Below, in pieces: positions 33,487 to 43,297 of a DNA stretch of 64,000 nt; position 1 is the first letter of the stretch, and each line of letters opens with the position of its first letter. Both the position numbers and the translations under genes were made by a program. The stretch covers positions 1-64,000 of the forward strand of contig MU128914.1 in NCBI GenBank assembly GCA_014904985.1, written 5' to 3'. The notes below the pieces were generated by a model. That model did no database searches and was not told where the DNA came from. It saw only the letters and a program-made list of their open reading frames with translations. This DNA is from Hydnum rufescens UP504 (lineage: Eukaryota > Basidiomycota > Agaricomycetes > Cantharellales > Hydnaceae).

Positions 33487-35390
33487 GACCACACTCCCAC
33501 AGCAGCACCTGCTGCTGTGGGCACATGGTCATGTAAGGTGAGTTTCTTTTTTAATGTAGTACCTATGAGGGCACAAAAAGAGCAGCACCAGCTGCTCTTT
33601 TTGTGCTGCTTAGGATTTTTTTACTAACATATCTTCTATTATTCTAGATCATGACCTGGTCCCAAGGCATGGCAGGACTCACCAAGTGACATGGGCCCAA
33701 ACAGCAACACACCAAATGGAAACAGGAGAAACACAATGTGACACACGAGAACATGACATGACACACAAGAACACAACACAAGAATGCACCCAATGAGTGG
33801 CCCAGAGACCACACACCTGCTGCGGCAGGTGTGTGGTAGTATATAAGGTGAGTTTCTGCTCAAGTAGATACAGCTGCACAAAAAGAGCAGTGAAAGCTGC
33901 TCTTTTTGTGCTGGTTTTAATTTGTAACTAACATATCTGTTTTTCTAGGTGATCCACTTGACCACCAATGAAGAAAAGAATGAATGGAATGGACACCCAC
34001 CAAACAAACCCCAAGCCCCCCAAAATGACAGCCCACCACACGAACACGCACCAGATGGCAACCCATGTACCAAAGGCCACATGCCCAATGAAAACTGCAT
34101 GAGCGAGACCACCAGATGACAGCATGAAATGATGCAGAGCCAACAAGTGGCCCCAGGAACCACACACCCGCTGTGGCAGGTGTGTGGTACCACAAGATAA
34201 GTTTTTTATTTTTTATTCTTTTTGTGGCACAAGAAGAGCAGCATAAGCTGCTCTTCTTGCAATCTTTATAACTAACATGTTTATTCTTCTAGCTTTTGGA
34301 CTCACACCCACACAAACCCCCAACCTGAACCCCCAACCCAAACCTGCCAAGTGAAACCCCACAACTGCGAACCCACTGAACAAAGACCCAGTGAGCAAAA
34401 CCCCACCCAAAGACATGCCAAATGACCCACCCCCCCCCCCCCTTCCCATACAACATGACAAAGAAAACTGTGAAAATGTGACCAGTGCAACCATGACAGA
34501 CAACAACGCACACAGCAAACGGCAGCATGAACCACACCTGCTACAGCGGGTGTGGTTCTATATAAGGTGAGTCCCACCCAATATATACAGTGGCGCAAAA
34601 AGAGCAGCAAAAGCTGCTCTTTTTGTGCTGCTTTGAATATTTTCACTAATGTATCTTTTATTACTCTAGATCATGGCCACAATGAAAACCTGCAAAACCC
34701 AAATGACAATGTGCCAAACAGCAATGCACCAAAGGGTGATGCGTCAAACAGCAACATGTCAAACAAGCACACAACAGACAACAACACAACAGACAAGAAT
34801 GCACCCAGCAAGTGGCCCCAGGAACCACACCAGCCACAGCGGGTGTAGCCTATATACAGTGAGTCCCCACCCCCAGTAGTGTATAGCCGCACAAAAAGAG
34901 CAGCATAAGCTGCTCTTTTTGTGCTGCCTTTACTTCTTTACTGAATGACTTTTTTTTTCTATTAGGTCTTCACCTTTCACACAAGTGAATACCAATGCAA
35001 GAACCCCCACAACCCCACATATCGAAACCCAGCCGACCATACATGGGGAATATAAAGTACCACACCTGCCACCACAGGTGTGGTACTACAAGGTGAGTTT
35101 TTTTTATTAATCCTGTGGTGCAAGAAGAGCAGCATAAGCTGCTCTTCTTGCAAAGCTTTATTGTCTAACATATTGTTTTCTTTTTTCCTAGATCTTGGAC
35201 TCAAATCCGCATCAACCCCTGACCCCAAACCTGCCAAATGAACACCCAGCAAATGAAGATCTGGCAAGCCGAACCCTGCAACCCCAAACCCAGGGAACCA
35301 AGCTAAACCCCCCCACATGAAGGTGAGGTTTTTTCTTTGGCTGTGATCATGCAAGAAGAGCAGCCTCTGGTTGTTCTTCTTGGGCACATG
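33487..35390 (+). repeat. Unit 4 right arm: seven hairpin-intron modules
   Basis: Introns 33538-33647, 33848-33948, 34567-34669, 34859-34965 and 35093-35191 are about 100-110 nt with AG|GTGAGT-type donors, CTAAC-type branch sites and CTAG/TTAG acceptors. The intron ending at 34292 has a mutated donor (AAG|ATAAGT). A last donor at 35323 has no clear acceptor. Intronic hairpins: 33571-33606 (perfect 16 bp), 33876-33910, 34230-34259, 34593-34628, 34889-34924 (perfect 16 bp), 35120-35151 and about 35350-35386. Exons read as Asn/Pro-rich text such as NPNDNVPNSNAPKGDA (34671 on). Confidence 0.75.
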
Positions 35391-35630
35391 GGTGAGCCCC
35401 ACTGGGTGAGCCTATCATTGTATATAATAATAGTAGTAGTAATAATAATAATAATAATAAATAAATAAATAATCCATGGCTAGGGGCCCCAGGGGCCCCT
35501 GGGCTGCTTGACCAGCCCCCTTGATTGAATTGCAGGGGCCCCTGGGGGCCCCCCGGGTCTGATATCTAGTTAGACCATATAAATGCAACCTTTGAAATAT
35601 CTAATTAGATACTGATAATTGGCTGGCCAG

Positions 35631-36211
35631 GCTGCAGTCTCCCATCTACACACTGGCTGAACCAAATTTTGATTTGACAGTCATCAGAGCTCCCAACCCT
35701 TCTTCTATACCAGACCATAATTCTCAAAGTAGAAGGAATCTCAATGATTTTGATGCAAGTTCAGATGATGACTCAGAGGGTGGTGAGCTGGAGGAGTTCT
35801 TTGAGCTGGAGGAAGCTGGTTGATAGCTGCAGTGGACCAAGCAATTGTAGAACTAGATTTGGATTCAGAATGATATTTCCTTTAACCATGTAAATGCTTT
35901 GTATAATAAAATGTCTCATCTGCACTACAGTAAAGCATTGCAGAATTCTACAAGTTCCAAAGTTGATCTCAAATTGATCTCAAATTGTGCTCAAACCCAA
36001 CTCTTTTGCTATCAAATACTCTTTTGATCACTTTTTGATATCAAACATAATACAAGCCTATCAGGCACTATACAGATATCAAAATGACATACCTTTTAAG
36101 GCCCCTAAGACTGTCTGACCAGCCTGGCTTGGACAGTGCCAACTTACAAGCAATTCCCCCTATTCAAAAGACCTCCCCCATTCAAACCTGAACATCTGAA
36201 CTAGTTCTGTG
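35631..36211. repeat. Inverted E fragment and possible transposase tail
   Basis: 35632-35707 is the reverse complement of the first 75 bp or so of repeat E. Further on, 35730-35822 reads in one plus frame as NDFDASSDDDSEGGELEEFF followed by ELEEAG and a stop, an acidic tail like those ending some fungal DDE transposases, but nothing upstream confirms it. The rest (35823-36211) is AT-rich without a gene. Confidence 0.35.
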
Positions 36212-36216
36212 ATTCC

Positions 36217-37859
36217 TGTCGAAAAAACTGGTCAGCAAGAGCCAAATACGTTACATAATACGTATATACACGATGGGGCCACTTATCTAAATACGGACAG
36301 GATATGATCGGGATCGTCTGCGGACCCAATCCGCTGACACTCCCACTCGCAGCGATAACGATCGGGCGGGGGTGTAGCAATAAACAAAGAGAATGCAAGG
36401 AAAATGGGGGGGGGAACAAGAGGAGTGCTCCCACTGAAGTAGGAAAAGGCGAGAAAATAAAAGGCAATTTGCTCCCACTTGAGCGAAAAAATGCAATATT
36501 GAGCAGAGAACTCCCACTGGAGCAAATGGACTGGGATGAGCGAGACAAAAAGATGAAGAACAGAAAAGATGAGGCAGCAGGTATATACTCCCACTGGATT
36601 AAAGAACAGAGACATGGCAATAATTACCCCACAATCGCAAGTACCGTGAGCCGAGAGTTCCAATCTCCCTCGCGCGAGTAATGGTGGATGTCTTGATAGT
36701 GTTGTGTGCTGAGAGCTGGACATCCAAATCCCCTCTGCGCACCCCGATCGACGAGCCAGATCCATGGCAATCCCCTCGCCCGGGCACCACCTCCATCCCA
36801 CCCAAAAGAAAACATGATGTGAGTACATCCGAGTACTCTTTTAGAACAGCTCAATAGATTTGCTATTGGCAACTGCAACAGTAGCAGTTTCGGCATGAAC
36901 GGGGGCAGGGGCCATACAGTCACGTGCAAAGTGGCCAGGCTGTTGACAGCAGTAACAACGGTTACCCTTCTTGGTGTCGTCTGCCGGCTTTGAGTTTGCT
37001 GACTTCGAGTCCGCCGGGGTCTTTACTCCACTAGGTTTCCCATGGCCACTTTTGGCAACATTCACAGTGATTCAGTAATCGAGTTCACCCTCTTTTAGCC
37101 GCATCTCATACTCGAGGAGAGCAGCTGACACTTTGGATACGGTAGGTCGCCCATGACGGATGATGAGGGCAGTGGCAACAGAGTCGTAGGAGGGGGGGAG
37201 GTTTGCAAGGAGGATGTCGGTGATATCTTGATCACTCACAGTGATCCCCATGGATCGGAGTTGGTTCGCATAGGTGGTGATGGTATTCAGGTAGTCCCCT
37301 ACTGTGTCTCCAGGGGCAAGCCGTGTGTTTTGCATTCGCTGCTTAATGGCAATTTGATTGGCAGCTGAGTTTCGCGAATAGAGTTGTTCGAGGGCACTCC
37401 ATGCCGACGGTGCATCAGCGCAGTTACGAATATGAATCGTTTGGTCCGGGTTCAGTGTCAGGCCAATAGCGGTATAGCCGTCCGCAGATTTGGCATTCCA
37501 ATCCTCAAGACGCGCGAGATCAGTGTGGCGGGGTCTGGAAACCGAGCCATTAACAACCCCCCAGCAGCCCGAGCGCATCATGATGAGCTGCATCTGAAAA
37601 GCCCAGTCATAGTAGTTATCTGCTCCAGACAACTTGGCTACAGCAGCCAGGAGGGCATTAACATTTGACATGGTGGCGGGTGGCAGGTACTAGCTTAGAA
37701 GGTGGTATACGCTACAGGGCGCATGGGCCCATAACCTGTCGAAAAAACTGGTCGGCAAGAGCCGAATACGTTACATAATACGTATATACACGACGGGGCC
37801 ACTTATCTAAATACGGACAGGATACGATCGGGATTGTCTGCGGACCCAATCCACTGACA
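36217..37859 (-). mobile_element. Gag-only Copia-like LTR element
   Basis: Two 123-bp direct repeats (36217-36339 and 37737-37859) begin TGTCGAAAAAACTGG and end GCTGACA or ACTGACA, i.e. TG...CA ends. A perfect 5-bp duplication ATTCC flanks the whole element (36212-36216 and 37860-37864). Reading on the minus strand, next to the first LTR comes GGTTATGGGCCCAT, complementary to the anticodon arm of an initiator-Met tRNA, which is the half-tRNA priming seen in copia-like elements. Gag follows and then about 500 bp with five (C/A)(A/T)(G/C)TGGGAG-type repeats, the last directly abutting the second LTR as the polypurine tract. There is no protease, integrase or RT. Confidence 0.85.
36841..37671 (-). 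pseudogene. Copia-type Gag with one in-frame TGA
   Basis: Frame of 276 codons. The N-terminal two thirds is the UBN2/Retrotran_gag-2 type Gag of copia elements: LSGADNYYDWAFQMQLIMMR, then NLPPSYDSVATALIIRHGRP and LLEYEMRLKEGELDY. A TGA at about 37069-37071 interrupts the frame. Downstream, in the same frame, lies a zinc knuckle CYCCQQPGHFARDC (CX2CX4HX4C) followed by a short tail to the stop at 36841. The single nonsense change suggests recent inactivation, or Gag supplied from elsewhere. Confidence 0.85.
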
Positions 37860-37919
37860 ATTCCCTCCTTCATCTCCAGTTCAATATTGTGGACAGTAGT
37901 TGGATTGGTTAATAACCAC

Positions 37920-38005
37920 CCTGCTTACACTGTGCAAAAGGAGCAGCATATGCTGCTCCTTTTGCATGGCTTTGCTTTTTTTCTTTTTTACTAATCTATT
38001 CTAGT
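37920..38005 (+). repeat. Orphan hairpin intron
   Basis: A stray member of the hairpin-intron family outside the four units: stem 37932-37966 (TGCAAAAGGAGCAGC with GCTGCTCCTTTTGCA, compensated AGGAG/CTCCT type), then TTTTTTACTAATC branch-like and TATTCTAG acceptor-like sequence. It is followed by exon-like text with ACCCCCCTGCCAAATGAAA words (38025-38095) as in the units. Confidence 0.7.
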
Positions 38006-38128
38006 TTGTCATTTGAACCCACAATGAACCCCCCTGCCAAATGAAAGCTATGAACATGACCCACAAAAACCCCCACCAAATGAAACCCAGGACCAGACCA
38101 CTGTGATTTCACCACACAGACTCTGATG

Positions 38129-38485
38129 TCACACAACCACACTCAGCAAACACAATCTATCAATCATTGGGGAATAGACTGATTCAAGGTGTGCAAAGCC
38201 CTGTTTGGTATACATCTCTACCTGTTTCATGGCAAGATCACTAAGCTTGATACCATCAGCCCCATAGATTGCAGTGGCAATAGTGTTAATTTTGTCCTCA
38301 ATCAATCTATCCAAGCCATAGAGGAACTTCAAGTCTTTCACAGACAGAAATGACAGCCTGAGCTAGATCCTTTGCACTGGCACCCCTCCCCAGCCCAGTG
38401 GCTACTGACTACTGTGGCATCAGCACCAGCTTCTAGGGTCTGACTGCAAATGAGCTCCAATTCTGCCTCCATATCAGACCTGAGG
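38129..38485 (-). pseudogene. Formate-tetrahydrofolate ligase fragment
   Basis: Minus-strand reading gives, upstream to downstream, ELICSQTLEAGADATVVSSH, then (after a frame change) GGASAKDLAQAVISVCE, then KFLYGLDRLIEDKINTIATA and YGADGIKLSDLAMKQVEMYT followed by KQGFAHL. This matches the C-terminal part of the formyl-THF synthetase domain of C1-THF synthase (the YGA..I..S..A..QIE.YT.QGF signature). It is frameshifted and truncated on both sides: a dead fragment in the repeat block. Confidence 0.85.
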
Positions 38486-39085
38486 AATCAATGATTTAGA
38501 GATGAGCACCCGCACAGACACTAAAAGCAAACACACCTTAAACACCCAAGGGGAAAGGTAGGCTTAAGGACCTCCAGGGTCACATGGGGACACAAAATTC
38601 CATTTTCTGTTTGTCCAATCCTTAGAATAATATTTTAAGTAAGAGATGATGGAGTCATACCTGCCCAAATGGCATTTCCAAAGCTTCAAACTGTTATCAC
38701 CAAGGGTCCTAGGATGCCAAATAAACTTAATAAAACACTCTACATAGCTGGGTAGCCGGACAACAAAACCACTTCCAGCATTACTGGTGATGCAAGCATC
38801 AAACCACAACTAGTGTTGCCATGACTGGCTCAACTGAATTGAGTCCAGTCAAGCCAAGTACTGAGTCCTCTTTTTCTTGTCAATTACGACACCTTGGCAC
38901 TTTTTGTTTCTCGCAGGATGAAAGACAAGGGATCCAAGATGATAGAAGTTGAGTCAAATAGTGATGTGTTGACAGCACTGTAAGGCTTTCTTTGAAAAGT
39001 TCCGAAAAGGATCGAGGACTGAGTCTTCGGCAACACTACTTCCATAATTGGTACGGTAATCCCCGGCCGGAGTCAAAAATCCTCC
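38486..39085. other. Boundary interval, no gene recognised
   Basis: No credible gene. A weak inverted repeat GACTGG...CCAGTC lies at about 38824-38851. The last 100 bp presumably hold the GrpE promoter. Confidence 0.35.
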
Positions 39086-39867
39086 ATGAACGCTATTCGT
39101 ATCTTACGGCGCTCAGCATGGACTGCGCGGATTCCACGGTCTGCACCCCCATTACAATATTGCGCCCATGACCCCCGAACGCTGTCGTTCCGACTGTATT
39201 CCACGGAGCAAAAACCCGTGGAAGCTACGCCCGAATCCAGTGCGCCCGTACAGGACACAGAATCTCCATCTCTGTCGAAAGAAGAAGCATTGATAGTCAA
39301 GAAAGATACGGAAATTCTCGAATTACAAGTCCGTATCTTTCTCTCTTCAAGTTAAAAAGTAGACATTACTCAATAATTCGATTTCCTTTTTTTTTGAAAT
39401 CTAAAATAACGACAAATCAGAATCGACTGCTATACCTAACCGCCGACTTCCAAAATCTCCAGCGGATAGCGGAGCGCGAAAAGCAAGCAAGCGAAAGATT
39501 TCGCCATCTCAAAATTCGCCGGTGATTTACTCGCGACTGTGGACGTCTTGGACTCGCTCTGAAATCGGTTCCCTCCGACGTACGCTTGGACCCGAGTACG
39601 AATCCGCGGCTACTAGAGCTGTATCAGGGGGTCGAGATTACAGAGCGGCAGCTGTTGCAGACGCTTGCCAAGCACGGTGTCAAGCCGTACGATCCGCTTG
39701 GGGAGAAATTCGATCCAAATCGCCATGATGCGATGTATTCGGTTCCTGCGCCTGAAGGGAGGGAACCGGGGCAGGTCATTGACGTTCAGAAGTTGGGGTA
39801 TACGATCAAGGACCGGACATTACGAGCTCCACAAGTAGGCGTGGCAGCAGAGAAAACGGCGAGTTAA
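39086..39867 (+). CDS. MGE1: Mitochondrial GrpE nucleotide-exchange factor (frameshifted in this sequence)
   Basis: GrpE co-chaperone: releases ADP from mitochondrial Hsp70 to drive protein import and folding in the matrix. Exon 1 (39086 to about 39330) encodes an Arg-rich transit peptide (MNAIRILRRSAWTARIPRSA) and the start of the coiled coil. The intron has a GTCCGT donor and a CAG acceptor near 39420. Exon 2 reads RLLYLTADFQNLQRIAEREK, the GrpE long helix. Then FAGDLLATVDVLD and ALKSVPSD need two frame changes: one extra A in AAAA at about 39511-39514 and one base missing near 39557. The rest (LLQTLAKHGVKPYDPLGEKF; VIDVQKLGYTIKDRTLRAPQ) is the beta-domain, ending at a TAA. The two shifts cancel. 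For an essential gene, sequencing error is likelier than decay. Confidence 0.88.
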
Positions 39868-39940
39868 GGCGTTACGAGCATTATATTGCATTAGTTATAG
39901 TATCATCATCGATCCCCATTCATCTATATTGATCGTCATC

Positions 39941-41507
39941 TTATCTCAACCGGAACTTGTCCACTAAGGCCGCCGTCACCAGAGTTTGGATGGAGTTAAT
40001 TTCATCATTCGATAATGATCTTGTGCAGCAAGAATGGTCAGAACCGCAAGGATGCAAAGATGACCACAAACGACCGCACCTGTCCATCGATCTATAGTTT
40101 ATACGGTAGCATACGCTCCGTCTCCCAGTTTTCGGGTGGACAAATTCATCGATCTGGCCGCGAAGATCACCCAAAAGTACCGGCCACTCAAAACACTCAA
40201 TCACTCACCAACTTGACGTCCTCGACCAGGTTTCCAGCCACGTCTCTCACAACGTCACAAAAATCGTTGTCGTGTATCCGTTCGTGGTCCTTCCCAGCGT
40301 TCCAAAAACTGACGTCCTTGTAGCACGAGGGAAAGCGAGAGTAGGGTTGGAAAGAGGTGATCTCTCCCTGCTTGAACTGGTCAAGGAAACGGGGATCCGT
40401 CGACCAGAATAACCGGATGTCGGGAATCGAGAACAGAACCATAGCGATTCGTTCAAGACCGAGACCAAAAGCCCAACTGATTCTGTTAGGAACGCCTATC
40501 CCCAAAATATGAAAGCAAATAATGAGTTGGACCGTTACACCTAGGGCGTCGAAGCAGCTCCGCACCCGCCAGATCGAGAGTTCGCTGTTTGACGACACCG
40601 CATCCGAGAATTTCGAGCCACTTGCCCCGGAAGAACACTTCCACTTCGTAGCTGGGGCTAGTAAAAGGAAATACGCCTCGATCCATCGAACACGTAAAGG
40701 CTCGGCATCCGTCCTTCCGAACGAGAACAAACGATATATCAGGGAATTAAGATGGTGTTTAAGGTTCGTGGCGACGAGTTCGGCATGGGCGGGATGGTGG
40801 GTATCTTGCCACGGGTTGGTGGGGGTGATTTTCGTGTCATCTTCGATAAAGATATTTGTAGACGCCAAACGCGCCCGGAGTGTTTCGTTTTCTTCCTTCA
40901 AGGCGTCCATCTCCGATTGTGAAACAGAGAATGTGCGAGCACCTTCCACCTGGTGGAAGACGGGAGAATGGGTAGCGTCAATTTCGTCTCGCCGGTAGAC
41001 GTCGGCGGTTAAAAGCCACTTTTCATGACCTTGCCGAAATGTGTCGATCTCGTGGGCAGATGTATGCGTGCGAAGGAGAGTATTCTGGTTCAGGTAATAG
41101 GTATCTGTCACACTCCGACCAGAGTGGTCTGGAGGGAATCCGAGTTCATCGAAATTTTGGTGCGTAGATACAATAGGTGAAAGGGAATTGAGATAGGCGA
41201 AAGATGGGAATTGGGCTTCGATAAGAGACCGAATAATGCCGAGAGGATGATTGGGCTGTAGGTGCAAGCGTAGGGGAATTTTTGATAGGATAGTTGGTGT
41301 GACATTTGTCCAGCTGTCTGCTGGATACTCGGCACCGTCCACCTGGATAATCCCAGTAGGACCTAACAGAAACAATCAATCAACGTAAGGACGCCAAGGG
41401 GAGTAAAACCAACGTTTATTAGCGAACTTTTGCGTCGCTATACCCCGTCCTGTTCGGTGCGCATGACAAAACCGCGGGAGGTGCAGACGGCCAAGAATCG
41501 ACCTCAT
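39941..41507 (-). CDS. MSF1: Mitochondrial phenylalanyl-tRNA synthetase (one frameshift)
   Basis: Charges mitochondrial tRNA-Phe; monomeric class II synthetase. Five exons fit: 41507-41414 (transit peptide [13 protein letters not shown]), 41362-40566, 40495-40209, 40153-40080 and 40019-39941. Visible are [17 protein letters not shown], the class II text [20 protein letters not shown] and [20 protein letters not shown] (motif 2), [16 protein letters not shown], motif 3 [16 protein letters not shown], and the C-terminal anticodon-binding FDX-ACB domain ([20 protein letters not shown]). A single missing C near 40671 breaks the frame between RWIEAYF and FPFTSPS. With it restored the exons sum to 444 codons including the stop, the expected size. 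The gene is convergent with GrpE, the two stops 73 bp apart. Confidence 0.9.
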
Positions 41508-41743
41508 TTGGTCGGCGGCGAGTGCCGGTGTAACTGCCTTTGGTGACACCGTTACTCTTGTGACAATCCTAGATGTTCGCGACGTCTCTTTCTGCCTTCT
41601 CATGGCCCCGTCCTCCGGGCCGAATCTCCTGGGTCCCCCTTCTATAGAACCGTGGAGCAGGGTCGTCAATCCTGGTATGTTCTAAAGTCTTGCAATTTTG
41701 GGTAATGATACTGATACGCAATTTCCGATCCCTTTTTTCTCGT

Positions 41744-42016
41744 CTAAAGATTTGCAGAATCCCTCAGGATCCTCAAGTTCGCAATGTTCCTTTGTTCCTG
41801 TTTAGCGAGCTTGATGAAATCCGCGTCACTGGCTGATCCTCTCACCCCATATTCATCGGATTTGTCCTCCGCTTGGGCTGAGGAAACCGAGTAAGTACCT
41901 TGCTGATTAATGGCGCCAATATCACATTCGCTCGGGAGCGCAGTAGCTTCCAAAATGTGCGAAAGCAAGGATGCCTCAAAGGCTTGTATTTGCAATTCAT
42001 CACCACCCTTACTCAT
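41744..42016 (-). CDS. Hypothetical acidic small protein
   Basis: Single-exon frame of 90 codons from ATG at 42016 (MSKGGDELQIQAFEASLLSH ... FIKLAKQEQRNIANLRILRD). It looks alpha-helical and acidic in the middle, with no transit peptide or motif. It lies 237 bp upstream of the PheRS start on the same strand. It reads more like a real small protein than noise, but I recognise no family. Confidence 0.45.
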   Translation of the reverse strand: MSKGGDELQIQAFEASLLSHILEATALPSECDIGAINQQGTYSVSSAQAEDKSDEYGVRGSASDADFIKLAKQEQRNIANLRILRDSANL

Positions 42017-42417
42017 CCCCACTACCCCCCATGATAGCGAGCGTGGTTGTGTTCATGACACCATGTGAAATCACCTAATTGATAGCCGCAGGTTCCCGAC
42101 ATGCATGACTTCATACTGGTGCGGTTCACCAAAAACACACTTACGCACTAGAGTACGCTTGGGATTTCTCCTGAGATCTACCCCTTTTCTAAGCCATGTG
42201 TGCCGTCGCTGTTTGGAGGAAGTAATTTGCGTATCCGTCTATTTTAAAAAGGTGAGTAATCTCCGAAGCCTGGGACCTTTCCTGACGTCGTCCTGCGACC
42301 CTTATCTAAGAAAGGGAGACGCAGAATAGCACTTTTGGGACGATGGGGAGGCATTCTCCTATCCAGCTTCTGGCATGATTTCACTTTGCCACTTGCCCGA
42401 GAGAGCTGAACTTGCAG

Positions 42418-42504
42418 GGTGAGATGGCCGAGTGGTCCAAGGCGCTAGGTTTAGGCCCTAGTCCCATATTACTTGGGGCGGGAGTTCGAACCTCCCTCTC
42501 ATCA
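42418..42504 (+). tRNA. tRNA-Leu (anticodon UAG)
   Basis: Folds as a type II tRNA of 87 nt without intron. Acceptor GGTGAGA pairs with TCTCATC (42497-42503), discriminator A at 42504. The D-arm starts TGGCCGAGTGG. Anticodon stem CTAGG/CCTAG with loop TTTAGGC gives UAG. There is a long variable arm (TCCC...GGGG) and T-arm GGGAG-TTCGAAC-CTCCC. It decodes CUA (and CUN by wobble). Confidence 0.95.
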
Positions 42505-43297
42505 GCCGCTTTTAGCCAAACCTAATAACCTTACCGGTAAGTGTATCCTTCCGGGTCCCGGTTGTTTTGAATGACGCGAGCCGTTCTAGATCCGACCGGG
42601 TGCACGCACCAATGAGGTGCCTCGTCCTTATCAACGATCCGCGATTCCGGAGAGAAAACATCTTTTGCCCGGGCCGCAATCATCGCGCCTCGGCCATGCC
42701 TCCAATCCCACCGCAGGCAAAAGAAAACGGATCGACTGCTCCCTGATCCTCCAAGATCTTGGTTACCCCTCCGATGAACCAAGCCTGCCATATACAGTAC
42801 TATTGGGACGCCTCTGGGAATTGAATACAGTACATGATTGTTCAGCCAGCCAACAAAACGAACACCCGCCCGCGATGCCGAAGCTCCTCTCCCCTATTAT
42901 TGTTAATTGTGCTGCTTTTTCGGAGAAATTCATTTGACGCGCCCTTGGCAATTGAGAATCATTTCCATGGGCTGGTCTCGAATTCCTAAATATATATCTG
43001 CTCATTATATTTAGGCCGAGTCGTTCCACGATTTGCAGAGATTCGTTATCATGAGGCCAGGGTTCTCCGACGAAACGGACATCTCTCAACCCTTCATACG
43101 TACACTATACACGCGGAAAGCTAGAAGCTCAGCGTTCCCTAACGCCGGGTACGGTACTGCTATTTGTTTTTCATTATTCACACAAACAGGGGGCCCTCTA
43201 GAACTAATGACGACCTCACATTTTATTCTATTCTATTCCTTTTTTGTGAGGGAGAGGTGTGCTCTTGGCACACGACAACAAAGAAGGGAAAAAATGT
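42505..43297. other. No gene recognised
   Basis: Only weak open frames. A stretch around 42640-42735 resembles 36715-36815 (CGCCCGGGC...CCTCCATCCCACC...AAAAGAAAAC) in the 3' part of the Copia-like element, so an old insertion fragment may lie here. Confidence 0.35.

Larger units (their letters stand above)
28476..35630. mobile_element. Palindromic hairpin-intron unit 4 (complete)
   Basis: The only unit with both ends visible. The outer terminal inverted repeat spans roughly 75 bp (left 28476-28550, right about 35556-35630). Its best block is TTGCATTTATAT(A/G)GTCTAACTAGA, inverted at the right end. Inside it at both ends lie GGGGCCCC palindromes (28554-28620 and 35482-35560) and TTA/TAA tracts (28741-28760; 35421-35472). 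The core is at 32754-33396, with nine intronic hairpins to the left and seven to the right. A 1.55-kb copy of repeat E interrupts the left arm. No transposase is present, so it would depend on another element for mobility (inference). Confidence 0.7.

Noticed and set aside
38564..38809. 81-codon minus-strand frame
   Set aside because: No domain, homologue or splice structure; it sits in repeat-derived DNA next to a gene fragment.
42531..42937. Possible small gene on either strand between the tRNA and the SDR gene
   Set aside because: Both frames overlap each other, have no recognisable features, and part resembles the Copia-like element tail.
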